Below, piece after piece: positions 1-9,328 of a DNA stretch of 64,000 bases. Origin of the DNA: Symbiodinium natans (lineage: Eukaryota; Sar; Dinophyceae; Suessiales; Symbiodiniaceae); NCBI GenBank assembly GCA_905221605.1, contig CAJNDS010002810.1:124001-188000 (forward strand). The letters run 5' to 3'. The first letter of the stretch is position 1. Each line of letters starts with the position of its first letter. Position numbers and translations under genes: made by a program. Below the pieces are notes generated by a model. That model was given only the letters and a program-made list of their open reading frames with translations, did not search any database and was not told the origin of the DNA.

Positions 1-244
1 TCGTGGGGGCTTGCAGCTAGAACGGCCCTAACGCGCAAACCTCCAGAGCTTCTACCAGCCCCACCCTGATTATGAAGATTAATTGGGCTTTCTTTTTCAG
101 GTGGAGGGTGATACCCTCAACACCCGAAGCCTTCCATAGGGTCCAGGCCGAGGGTTGAGGGGTTGAGGGGTTTACGGTCTGGGGTTTAGGTATACGGTAA
201 GACCCTAAGCCCGGTTCGGTTTTGTTACAAAAGTCACTGGTCTC

Positions 245-1731
245 CTTGAGCTTGGCAGGGAGCTTCGGGTTCTCGCTGGCGTGGCCCCAGCCGGGCCAGA
301 CGGCATCCACCTGCTGCTCCTGGGCAATCCTCGCACAGCGTTGGGTTTAGCGGCTTGAGGGTTGGCGGTTCGCACCTCCGTTGGGGGACTACATTCCCGG
401 GAGGCCAACAGTTCCGAGCTATGGGGCATCTGATCTAGCGGCAGACTGCCGGTAGAAAGCACTTGCGGAGTAGCGGAGTTCTCGGCATCGTTCTCCCTAT
501 GCCGGCTAGTGGAAATCTGTACCATGTCTGAAAAAAGTGCACAATTTTACTCCGGAAGACGGCGTCAGGAGTCTATAGGGAAGGTGGCGCAGGATGAACG
601 TTCTTGAAACGGTTCAGGGCTACGGTAGCCGCAAGTCTTTGGGTGAAGGGCTTGGGAGTTCGAATTTTATCATGTAATTGCAAGAAACTGCTGAAAAACT
701 GCCGCGTCCTGCAAATCAGGTCAACGTTGGCATAGTTGTTGACGTTCTTCCTTGGTGGCTAGCACTTCCCAAGCCCACATGAGCATATGGAGAATGAACC
801 CTGACCCGGAATCCGAAGCCCTATAAGGCCTGAAAACCTTAAACCCCGAACCCTAAACCCCGAAGCCCTGAACCCTGAAGCCCTGAACCCTGAAGCTGAA
901 GCCCTCGACCCCGCAAACGCTCAACTTGCGCATCCCAGGATTCCCAGACGGCACCTCCACGAAGGAGTCGGCCAGGCGGATAAACTCCGCGTTGGCCTTA
1001 CGGGCTCTCGCTGGGGAAAAGAGGGACTTGAGGATTCGAGCTTAGGGTTTGGGAGCCTAGCATTACGGGTTCTCAGCAGTTTCGGGCCTTGGGCGGGTCT
1101 GCCTAAAAGCCATGAAGCCCTAAAATCCTGACCCTAACCCCCCAAACCCCAGGAAAAAAAAACCTGAATCCTCACTCAGAACGTGGCGTTGAGGTCGTCG
1201 GGAGTGGCCATGGCCACAAAAGTGATGAGCTGCTCGGAGCCGAACTCGGTGAAGGTCCACCTGGGAGAGGATGCTTTGGGTTTCGGGTTTAGAGGGTTGA
1301 GTGGGTTCAGAGGGTTTGAACCCTGAGCCCTAGAGTTTTCAGGGGCTTTCGGAGTTGAGGATTTTTTGGACATCTTTGGGTTTCGAGGGTTTTTCATTTA
1401 ATTTTCTTCGCCGCTGTCGCGGCTTCCTTCTCAGGGACAGATTTGCTTGAGGGTTCTGGGCTTTGGGGTTTAGGGTTTAGGTGCATGTGCACACAGTATG
1501 TGAACGTACACAGCATAATCACTTCTAGAAACCCTTCTTGTCTCTCTATAAAACCGGCTAGCCTAAACCTTAAACCCGAAAAGCCCCAAACCCCCGGCCT
1601 TCTCATCGACAAAATCGCTTTGACGGCTGCCATGCCATTGTTGGAGATGAGGATCTTGCGGATGACCCGCTTTCCCTCTCGCTCCTTCCCAGAAGAGGAG
1701 CCCGCCGGCTTTGTAGGGCTGTATAGAATGG
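245..1731 (-). CDS. ACC: Acetyl-CoA carboxylase, biotin carboxylase N-terminal part (5 exons, partial)
   Basis: Acetyl-CoA carboxylase carboxylates acetyl-CoA to malonyl-CoA for fatty acid synthesis; this part belongs to the ATP- and bicarbonate-using biotin carboxylase domain. Five minus-strand exons can be joined in frame: 1731-1599 (contains KILISNNGMAAVKAI), 1260-1188 (LITFVAMATPDDLN), 996-944 (ANAEFIRLADSFVEVPSG), 750-709 (NVNNYANVDLI) and 329-245 (VDAVWPGWGHASENPKLP). These follow the order of the eukaryotic enzyme. Donors are AG|GC, AAC|GC, GG|GA and AG|GA, acceptors end in AG, and the exon joins keep phase. The 1731 boundary and the donor at 245 are less certain. Introns contain CCCTAAA-like repeats. 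The gene continues beyond the left edge, where ATP-grasp, biotinyl and carboxyltransferase parts should follow. Family assignment is confident; whether the product is cytosolic or plastidial cannot be told. Confidence 0.9.
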
Positions 1732-1926
1732 CTTGGAGACCCCTACGTAACCCTACGTAAGCCTGCAAGGGGTTCAGGCTTGAGGGCGCGGTGGTACTAA
1801 AGACGCTAAGACGACTACCAATGGCGGCCCGAGCCTAGTGGCCTGAGGCTCAGGACCCTAAACCCCTAAACCCCAACCCCAAACATCCTGAACCTAACCC
1901 CAAAAAAGAATCCAAAAGAGCCTGTC

Positions 1927-2042
1927 CTTGACATAGGTGGCCAAGGGGTTGAGGTCCATGACAGCTTCAGGGTGGGCGACTATAGAGCGCACAAAAATCT
2001 CGGGGAATGGCTTGAGCAGCACGATCGCGCGCGAACCGAATG
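1927..2042 (-). CDS. Candidate upstream exon (possibly acetyl-CoA carboxylase N-terminus)
   Basis: A minus-strand open stretch reads in part EIFVRSIVAHPEAVMDLNP. It is bounded by a possible AG acceptor (AAG|CA) and a GA donor (AAG|GACAGG), the same style as the exons just downstream. It looks coding and lies 196 bp upstream of the first recognised carboxylase exon, but the phase does not join cleanly with the acceptor chosen at 1731. It may be an N-terminal extension of the same protein with a different acceptor, or the end of another gene. I do not recognise the peptide. Confidence 0.35.
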
Positions 2043-2304
2043 CTTGCCATCGTGTAGGGCGTTGGGGAGTTTAGGGTTTAGGGCCGTAGGGTTCTTTGAC
2101 AGACGATTCCTTCGTACGACTCCTAATACCCCCCGCATTGCAATCATTACTGGGGGCATGTTGTGTCTTGCTCTGCATGTCTTCGACTGTCATCGCTGCA
2201 CTAATGCAGTCGCTGTGCCGAATGCTTAGGCGTGTCGCGGAACATCGCAACGGCCAGTGCCGAGGCAACCGCGCTTGGCGTGCTGCCAGTACCAAGAAGG
2301 CTGG

Positions 2305-2667
2305 CCCAGGTTCTTAGCTTGGCGCTCTTCTTACGAGAAGATCCTCTTAAACCCCAAAAGGGAACCAAATGCACAAAGGGCCTGCCTAGGGCTTAGAAGG
2401 GTGGCTCAGGGCTTTAAAAAGTTTACTACTTCGAGTTTAAGGTCTCACTTTATCTTCATTGGTGTTCAAACGGTCAAAGGATTGGTCGCGAGAGGAGCCT
2501 AAGGTCAAGAGTGACCAGGCACAGACCCCTTCAGGCACGATCAAAAGCATTGAAGCAAAATCCTTGAGAGCATACTGCTTCGCACCCGCTCCTTTTCCTC
2601 CTTCCTCACACTCGTCCGTCCTCTGGAGCCTCAGGATCCTAAGAACACCCAAGCCCAAAAAGCTCCT
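2305..2667 (+). repeat. Interspersed repeat, copy A
   Basis: This block is closely related, in inverted orientation, to 36561-36811. Shared stretches include the ggttcttagcttgg start, ctcttcttacgagaagatcc, aaagggcctgcctagggctt and gtgttcaaacggtcaaag. Copy A is longer because of several internal insertions. No protein-coding character or terminal repeats were seen. Both copies sit in telomere-like-repeat-rich DNA. Confidence 0.75.
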
Positions 2668-3610
2668 GAAGTCTGAGCCCCCAAACTCTCTCTTCTATCT
2701 GTGGTTTTCAAAACTGCGCTCTGCTCCAAAACGCGGCCCCTGAGGGCTTCGGGCTGGCGTTTAGAAGGCCCAAAAGTGCCCGTAAAATGCGCGCAAAATC
2801 TTTTGGGCCGTAGTGCGGTCTGGCGGAGTAGAGGTTTAAAGGTTAGACTTCCACTGCAACTTTGGGTGGGTCGTCCTTATAAGGTTTAACTTGGAAAGCG
2901 CCACAACCGTCAAATTGTGCGATAAGTGCTGGACTCGAGGGATACAAAGACTTCAAAAGATCGCGAAAGTCTCGATGCTTGCAGACGCAAACCGGAATTG
3001 CAACGCACTGATGAGTGCTGCAGACTCGAACGGAAAGAGCGATATTCCAACGATGAGTGCTGCGTTGTCGTGTCAGTGCGACGGTCCATGTCAACTCTTG
3101 CAAGCTAAATCCTGCTAGCAGCAAGATATGCGACATGAAACCATGATTCGTGCTGTTCGAAAGCAGTGGGAAGCAAATCCATCGGCCAACTCGGCTCGGG
3201 TAACTCCATCTTCCGAGGATCTAGCCCGCCAAAAGGCCGTTTCGCAGCACAGCCGTCAAATCAACCCTCACGCTGTGGTCAAACTTTGCTGCATCGGGGT
3301 TCTTTGAATGCAACATCAACATGACAACACCTTCCACACGGTACAAAAAGTCAGCTGGCAGCTAAATAGATCTCTTCACGCTACGATAGTGCATATCAAT
3401 GACAATACGAATATGCACTTTTACGCACTTTGGTGATCCTTACGCAGCGAGTTTGAGCAAGACTATACGGAAATGATGTTTTTATTGTGAAGACACTTGG
3501 ACTCCCAGGGATTTCACGACAAATGCCAATGCAAACGCCTTTAAACTTTAGCATTTTTGTCACAGGGCAAGCAGCATGTCCAGCTGCGCGATGATGCTTC
3601 TGCAACTCAT
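2668..3610. other. No gene recognised
   Basis: Unique sequence between the interspersed repeat and the first 1.5-kb terminal-inverted-repeat element. Short open stretches occur on both strands, but none has recognisable motifs or convincing exon borders. Confidence 0.5.
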
Positions 3611-3643
3611 ACTGTGGAGGTCACTTCGGCTTCCCTACCTTTT
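3611..3643 (+). repeat. Left terminal inverted repeat, copy 1
   Basis: 33 bp starting actgtggaggtcac and ending cttccctacctttt; matches the reverse complement of 5107-5139 at 30 of 33 positions, with mismatches in the middle. Confidence 0.8.
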
Positions 3644-5106
3644 GGAGTTGATTTCTTGCCCTCTTTTTGTGTCTCCAAATCCACACACCTTTTACCACCC
3701 ACACACTTCCACACTTGAACAGCCAGCAGAACCCAACCGACATGCACGCAAACGCACACCACCCACCAAAGCCACTTTGCACCCACATAATAACACACAC
3801 CACACTCCATGACACACTGCCAAAAACGCCGAAACCACAACACACCCATTCACAATAAAAAACAAGGTAAACACACACAGAGGTCATTGTTTTTTTATTT
3901 GGTGTCACTTCTAAGACTCCATGCGTTCCACCCTTTACCCACACACTAAAACTTTCCTTGCACACTGAAGCCAAAGACATGCACCCGCAAACCAACCCAC
4001 TTTGCAACCACAAATGCTCACACACACACACATCCACACACTCTTGTACATGCACACACAGAAAAACAGCCGAAACCACAAAATGCACATTCTCTTAAGT
4101 TCCGATTGCAATTCTTTTTCACCGTCTTTCTGGTCAATCGACAGCTTACCGGGCTGACAGCACTCACCAAAACACTTGCTGAACGATCTTTTTGTGTTTT
4201 GGTTCAGGGCGTTTTCTCGAAACTCTCTCTTTCTGAAGCTTGCAACTTAACCGAGAGATCATTCCGACAAAAAACAAAGAAAACATTAAGCAAAAAGCAA
4301 GAGAAAAATTCTGTTCAGACGGGCAAAGGCAATTTGAACTGAAAAAAAAAAGTGTTGCTGTGCATGAATCTGCTGCTGAATCTGAAGAAAGTTGTCTAAG
4401 TTTCATAACTCTGGCTTCTTTCCAGTGTTTTCTCGATTTCTTCAAAGTTAAAAAAGAAAAACCAATGTTTTTGCAGTTCTTGCTAACATTGAAAAAAAAA
4501 CAATCACACTGACCTCTCCTCATTCATGGCCAGAACGACTTGAGTTGCCCAGCCTCATTTCCATTCCATTATTCAAGGCACACTGAAATTTGACAGAAGA
4601 TTGAGCAGAAGAAACTCTGCTTTCTTTCAGGATGGGTGCCCTCAATTCTTTGTCTTTCGTTTTTGGTTGCACGTTGCAATTCTTCCCTGGATTCAGCACC
4701 ATTCAACGAATTTTCAAAATTTCTGAAGTGTCCGAAAATGTTGAAAAACCCCTCAAAAATCAACACTTGATCAGTCAAATTTGTTGAATTTACTCTGGTG
4801 TTTCGCTCGCTTCGCTCGCACTTATTCACATTCTGGTAATACACTTTGCAATTTTCGAGTGGTTTGGCTTGGGCGTCGCGCGCAGCCTTGAATCAACACC
4901 ACGGTTGAACTCGTCTCGTCCTGCAGTTGATTTCTGTTCAAACGGCACTGTCAGAGGCTTTTAAAAACACTTGTTTCAAAGCATTGAACTTTTCCAAGCT
5001 GCAGTTTCCACCGATGTTGACTCTGCACCCTCCTCTGCTGCCTTCAGGCCTTGCACCAAAACCTGGAGAATCTGAAACCCAAGATGAGGGGCAGCAAAAT
5101 TGATCG

Positions 5107-5139
5107 AAAAGGTAGGGAAGCTCCAGTGACCTCCACAGT
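5107..5139 (-). repeat. Right terminal inverted repeat, copy 1
   Basis: 33 bp ending gtgacctccacagt, the reverse complement of the left end at 3611-3643 apart from three central mismatches. Confidence 0.8.
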
Positions 5140-5641
5140 TAGAGAAAGTTCCGGTGCCAAACAAGTTCACACTTTGCCGCCTTGCTGCCTGCTTTTCTAA
5201 TTTTGGGGGAAGACTGACACAAGACTTAGACTGGAACCGACTGAGAGGCTTATTTGTTTTACTCGCAACGAGGAGCTGTGAAAGCCAGATCTGGCTTCCC
5301 GTGTGTGAAAACAACGCCGCAACTGGGCCCAAAAATGGCTCCTAAACTTGGGTTCCAATTTGAGGCTCCAACCTGGGTGGCCTTGTATGTTCACACAGGA
5401 AATCCAAAATCTAGGGCCCGTTTTCGGTGCCCAGAATTGAGCTGCTTTTGGAACCCATTTAAGTTCAATAATAATTGAAATCAACTCACAGACAAACAAG
5501 ATTTTTTCTATTCGATACTGTTTGCATCAACACTCAAGAAAACAAAAAACGCCGTCAATACGCGTGTTCTTGGCTAAACTTGTCTTTAGCTGGCATTCAA
5601 GATAAAGCACTCTTGCATTGTTCGCGTGCGATCTTTCTCGC
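5140..5641. other. Spacer between the two 1.5-kb elements; no gene recognised
   Basis: About 500 bp of unique sequence separating the two inverted-repeat elements. I see no motif-bearing ORF and no match to the flank right of copy 2. Confidence 0.5.
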
Positions 5642-5674
5642 ACTGTGGAGGTCACTTCGGCTTCCCTACCTTTT
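5642..5674 (+). repeat. Left terminal inverted repeat, copy 2
   Basis: Same 33-bp sequence as 3611-3643. Its partner is at 27170-27202, now over 21 kb away because of the nested insertion. Confidence 0.8.
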
Positions 5675-6871
5675 GGAGTTGATTTCTTGCCCTCTTTTTG
5701 TGTCTCCAAATCCACACACCTTTTACCACCCACACACTTCCACACTTGAACAGCCAGCAGAACCCAGCCGACATGCACGCAAACGCACACCACCCACCAA
5801 AGCCACTTTGCACCCACATAATCACACACACCACACTCCATGACACACTGCCAAAAACGCCGAAACCACAACACACCCATTCACAATAAAAAAAACAAGG
5901 TAAACACACACAGAGGTCATTGTTTTTTTATTTGGTGTCACTTCTAAGACTCCATGCGTTCCACCCTTTACCCACACACTAAAACTTTCCTTGCACACTG
6001 AAGCCAAAGACATGCACCCGCAAACCAACCCACTTTGCAACCACAAATGCTCACACACACACACACACACACACACATCCACACACTCTTGTACATGCAC
6101 ACACAGAAAAACAGCCGAAACCACAAAATGCACATTCTCTTGATTGCAATTCTTTTTCACCGTCTTTCTGGTCAATCGACAGCTTACCGGGCTGACAGCA
6201 CTCACCAAAACACTTGCTGAACGATCTTTTTGTGTTTTGGTTCAGGGCGTTTTCTCGAAACTCTCTCTTTCTGAAGCTTGCAACTTAACCGAGAGATCAT
6301 TCCGACAAAAAACAAAGAAAACATTAAGCAAAAAGCAAGAGACAAATTCTGTTCAGACGGGCAAAGGCAATTTGAACTGAAAAAAAAAAGTGTTGCTGTG
6401 CATGAATCTGCTGCTGAATCTGAAGAAAGTTGTCTAAGTTTCATAACTCTGGCTTCTTTCCAGTGTTTTCTCGATTTCTTCAAAGTTAAAAAAGAAAAAC
6501 CAATGTTTTTGCAGTTCTTGCTAACATTGAAAAAAAAACAATCACACTGACCTCTCCTCATTCATGGCCAGAACGACTTGAGTTGCCCAGCCTCATTTCC
6601 ATTCCATTATTCAAGGCACACTGAAATTTGACAGAAGATTGAGCAGAAGAAAGTCTGCTTTCTTTCAGGATGGGTGCCCTCAATTCTTTGTCTTTCGTTT
6701 TTGGTTGCACGTTGCAATTCTTCCCTGGATTCAGCACCATTCAACGAATTTTCAAAATTTCTGAAGTGTCCGAAAATGTTGAAAAACCCCTCAAAAATCA
6801 ACACTTGATCAGTCAAATTTGTTGAATTTACTCTGGTGTTTCGCTCGCTTCGCTCGCACTTATTCACATTC

Positions 6872-6890
6872 TGGTGATACACTTTGCAAT
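6872..6890 (+). repeat. Left target-site duplication of the 20-kb insertion
   Basis: The 19 bp tggtgatacactttgcaat here are repeated right of the insertion at 26899-26917 as tggtaatacactttgcaat (one mismatch). The uninterrupted copy 1 has this site once, at 4834-4852. Confidence 0.9.
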
Positions 6891-8255
6891 GACACAGAAC
6901 GCTGCAAGCCCTGTTGCAACGACGGAGGACTCCATATCGAGGTCAAGCATCCCCTTTCTGCCTTAATTAAAGCAAGCGCCCAAGGTGTTACCGTCTCCCC
7001 CAGGAATGCCAATATAGGGGATGTCTTAGCAACATTAGATGCACAGCATTACTTGCTTGCACCTATGTATCAACAGACCCTTGGCGTCCCTAATGTTGCT
7101 CTATGGCCTAAAATGTGTCATTGCGGCAATCTGCACCTTAAAGTTACGGCATTAAGGCCAATCCCTGCAGGTACTCCACTCATTGTTGAGTTAAAACCTG
7201 TCAAAGATACCCACCTTGTTGCTCAATTTGACGGCAGCTGTCACGTGCAAGAAGGTATCGGTGGTGCGGGTGGTATCGTATGGTCGCCCGGACCAGTCCC
7301 GGTAATTCTTGAAACGATTGCCATCCCACTCCAGCCTTGTCCAGATTCTATGTTTGCGGAAATATGCGCCGCTGACGCAACGTTAGACAAGGCATTATCT
7401 CTAGCTGCTAGTAATCAAATTAGGGAGGTTATCCTTCAGGGCGACTGCATCAACATTGTAAAGCACTTTGCTGGTGCCTTGAGACTACATAGGGAAGACC
7501 TAGTGCGAAAACTGGACAACATGTGGCAAAAGTTAACGCACACACCCATTACAGTACATTGGTCATACGTCCCTCGCGTCGGCAACAAAGTCGCTGACCA
7601 CCTGGCAGGAATCGCCGCTAACAGTCTCCGCTACGAAGCACCCCTTCATGAAGATGTCTTCTTTGACTCGGGTGAGGGTCAGCCTCATATGCAAATAAAC
7701 ACTGAGTGCTTTCCGCCTATTCTGTTGCCTTCCAAGCAATGGCACTTGCAAGCTATACAGGACTTGCATTCCGGAGCTGAAATTATTTCTCTTGAGGCCC
7801 CCCCACTTTGGAATCCGGAACCGCTTTTGCGGTTTTGCCTCTACAATCGGATCAAGCCTCCCCCCGAGCTTGATACAACGTGGCCAGGGCTGGTCCAGTA
7901 TCGAAGGCCATCTTTGCACCCACAGGGTAGATATTATGCCATACGGCACTGGCAAACGAGTAAAAGGCTAACTCGTTTCTTGGCCATCGGGCCGAACGCA
8001 ATTGTCACAGCCCTACTCACCCACCCCTCCCAACGTTGCTTGAAGCCAGGGAGCTATTTAGTAGTCACCTCGCACGCGCGCCCAAAGCACAAACAGTACA
8101 AACCAAGCACTTGTTGCAAAGAGCAGTTGGAATGGACAGCAATGCTTTCCTTCGGCATGTTTATGAAGGTAGTATTGCTGCTTATGCCATCCCCCCTGCC
8201 TTGGCAAGTTTTCTTGCACATTTGGTGCAGGCTAAAGCTACCCTCCAGGTTATGA
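6891..8255 (+). CDS. Ribonuclease H domain protein, 5'-truncated
   Basis: The frame is open from the element edge (it even continues from the flank), so the true start is missing. Numbering from 6891, a type 1 RNase H fold runs about residues 109-245: Asp114 in AQFDGS, Glu157 in FAEICAAD, Asp185 in LQGDCINI and Asp236 in GNKVADHLAG supply the four acidic metal-binding residues. RNase H degrades the RNA strand of RNA/DNA hybrids and in retroelements usually follows the reverse transcriptase. No polymerase motif (such as F/YxDD) is visible here or elsewhere in the insertion. The first 108 residues could be a linker after a lost reverse transcriptase. After about 8080 the frame looks less coding-like and the -1 frame looks more so. 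Confidence 0.85.
   Translation, partial: DTERCKPCCNDGGLHIEVKHPLSALIKASAQGVTVSPRNANIGDVLATLDAQHYLLAPMYQQTLGVPNVALWPKMCHCGNLHLKVTALRPIPAGTPLIVELKPVKDTHLVAQFDGSCHVQEGIGGAGGIVWSPGPVPVILETIAIPLQPCPDSMFAEICAADATLDKALSLAASNQIREVILQGDCINIVKHFAGALRLHREDLVRKLDNMWQKLTHTPITVHWSYVPRVGNKVADHLAGIAANSLRYEAPLHEDVFFDSGEGQPHMQINTECFPPILLPSKQWHLQAIQDLHSGAEIISLEAPPLWNPEPLLRFCLYNRIKPPPELDTTWPGLVQYRRPSLHPQGRYYAIRHWQTSKRLTRFLAIGPNAIVTALLTHPSQRCLKPGSYLVVTSHARPKHKQYKPSTCCKEQLEWTAMLSFGMFMKVVLLLMPSPLPWQVFLHIWCRLKLPSRL
8081..8087 (+). other. Possible -1 frameshift heptamer
   Basis: CCCAAAG lies in phase as C CCA AAG in the RNase H frame, fitting the X XXY YYZ pattern, inside the overlap with the ORF ending at 8695. A -1 slip here would fuse RNase H to that ORF. 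G in the last position is usually less favourable in eukaryotes, and such a heptamer may occur by chance in an overlap this size. Confidence 0.3.
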
Positions 8256-8695
8256 TCCAGCAAGGAATCCCATTTTACCAACCGGATGCAAGGGTCAACA
8301 ACAGGAATTGGGCAACTTTTGCACTTGAAGCTGCGGAAAGCTTCGTAATGCGAAAAGGGCTCGCTGCAATGCTCCCGTACTGCGCAGGCACAGTGCTTTG
8401 GGTACATGACGGGGTGTACGTCAAAAATAAAAACGCAGTTTCACCCTTCATCGAAGGGGCTACTGGAGCGTTGGTTCAGCTCATTCAGGTGGGGCAGCGC
8501 TGTCATCCACAGGTCACACCTAACCAGGAATTTGCTAACCTACAAGATGTCTTTGCTATTACCACCACGAAGAGTGAATTTAATGCGGCAGTTGATGCGG
8601 GTATCGCGTGTCATAACCCTGCTCTCCCAAAGCACCCAAAGGCAACCACCAACAGGGTGTCCAAGCGCCTTATCCTAGAGGCAAAGAGACGATAA
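8081..8695 (+). CDS. Unknown protein, -1-frame continuation of the RNase H ORF
   Basis: About 205 codons in the frame one base behind the RNase H ORF, ending TAA at 8693-8695. The ORF has no persuasive ATG near its start (open from about 8036), which suits a frameshift-derived extension or a frame-disrupting indel better than an independent gene. The sequence looks coding (alanine- and leucine-rich helices, then TVLWVHDGVYVKN) and ends in a basic tail (RLILEAKRR). I recognise no domain. In the element it may be the C-terminal part of the RNase H polypeptide. Confidence 0.5.
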   Translation, partial: PKAQTVQTKHLLQRAVGMDSNAFLRHVYEGSIAAYAIPPALASFLAHLVQAKATLQVMIQQGIPFYQPDARVNNRNWATFALEAAESFVMRKGLAAMLPYCAGTVLWVHDGVYVKNKNAVSPFIEGATGALVQLIQVGQRCHPQVTPNQEFANLQDVFAITTTKSEFNAAVDAGIACHNPALPKHPKATTNRVSKRLILEAKRR

Positions 8696-8854
8696 AAGGA
8701 GACGCGTTGATGTTACAGCTGTTCCGCGTAGGGAATTGTGGGTAACACCCCCCTCGTTGTGATGCGTGTAGTCCCCACTTCAACCACCCTCCCTCTTTCG
8801 TGATGGCGGCACCTTTGGCTCAAACCAGTTGTGAACGCCCGGGCACAACCAAAC

Positions 8855-9328
8855 ATGCTGGCCGCCACACGCCGCCTCCTGGCTTGGCGTTACCATGAAG
8901 CCATTGGTTGTCATTCCAGCACAGCTGATTTCGAACTCACAGTCCTCCCTGCTGCAGCGGGAGTGATCCTCGTGGCTCTCTCAGAGGAAAGCAAGTCGAA
9001 CGAAGCCCTTTCCCCGTACCATAAGGATCGTTTATATCGAGGCGTCTCCTTCGGTAATCCACAGATCATTCACGAGATTGTCGAAGATCTGGATGAGGAA
9101 AAACTCCTACTTGCATGGACTCTCATTGAAGTCATTGCAAGGCTGGACGCTGCCACTCAACCTCGCGCTACCGTGTCAATGGAATGGAAAATAAGTACAC
9201 CAAATCTCCGTGCCATCTCGTGCGTTGGAGAACGTGCGCTTGCCCAATCACCTTTCGGAGCACTTTTCTTCTTGGGGGTCATCACGAGTTGTCGGGGCTT
9301 TAATCGGGCAAAAAACTGGATGGGGTAG
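8855..9328 (+). CDS. Hypothetical protein, 157 aa
   Basis: ATG at 8855 chosen over upstream non-ATG codons; the frame is open from 8831. The middle is acidic and leucine-rich (IVEDLDEEKLLLAWTLIEV). There is no signal peptide or membrane span. A stretch around KLLLAW followed after about 20 residues by MEW resembles HLLLAW and LEW in the ORF at 12711-13346, hinting at distant paralogy. The end (after about 9240) is less coding-like, so the ORF may be truncated by a frameshift. Function unknown. Confidence 0.4.
   Translation: MLAATRRLLAWRYHEAIGCHSSTADFELTVLPAAAGVILVALSEESKSNEALSPYHKDRLYRGVSFGNPQIIHEIVEDLDEEKLLLAWTLIEVIARLDAATQPRATVSMEWKISTPNLRAISCVGERALAQSPFGALFFLGVITSCRGFNRAKNWMG

Larger units (their letters stand above)
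3611..5139. mobile_element. 1.5-kb terminal-inverted-repeat element, copy 1 (intact)
   Basis: This unit begins actgtggaggtcac and ends with the reverse complement of that sequence; the outer 33 bp at each end match at 30 of 33 positions as inverted repeats. The unit is nearly identical to 5642-6890 plus 26918-27202, differing mainly by a longer CA run at about 6055 and a few small indels. No long ORF or transposase motif was found, so it resembles a non-autonomous DNA transposon. The flanks (ctcat left, tagag right) show no clear target duplication, so the superfamily is undetermined. It contains the undisturbed target of the 20-kb insertion at 4834-4852. Confidence 0.75.
5642..6890. mobile_element. 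1.5-kb terminal-inverted-repeat element, copy 2, left part
   Basis: Left 1249 bp of the second copy, nearly identical to 3611-4852. It stops at the junction with the 20-kb insertion and resumes at 26918. The two parts together make a unit of about 1534 bp with both terminal repeats, so copy 2 was complete before the insertion. Confidence 0.85.

Noticed and set aside
5642-5652. CACTG start suggestive of a CACTA-type transposon
   Set aside because: Copy 1 lacks the leading C and the right ends do not carry the complementary G, so the true end is actgtgg and the CACTA assignment is not supported.
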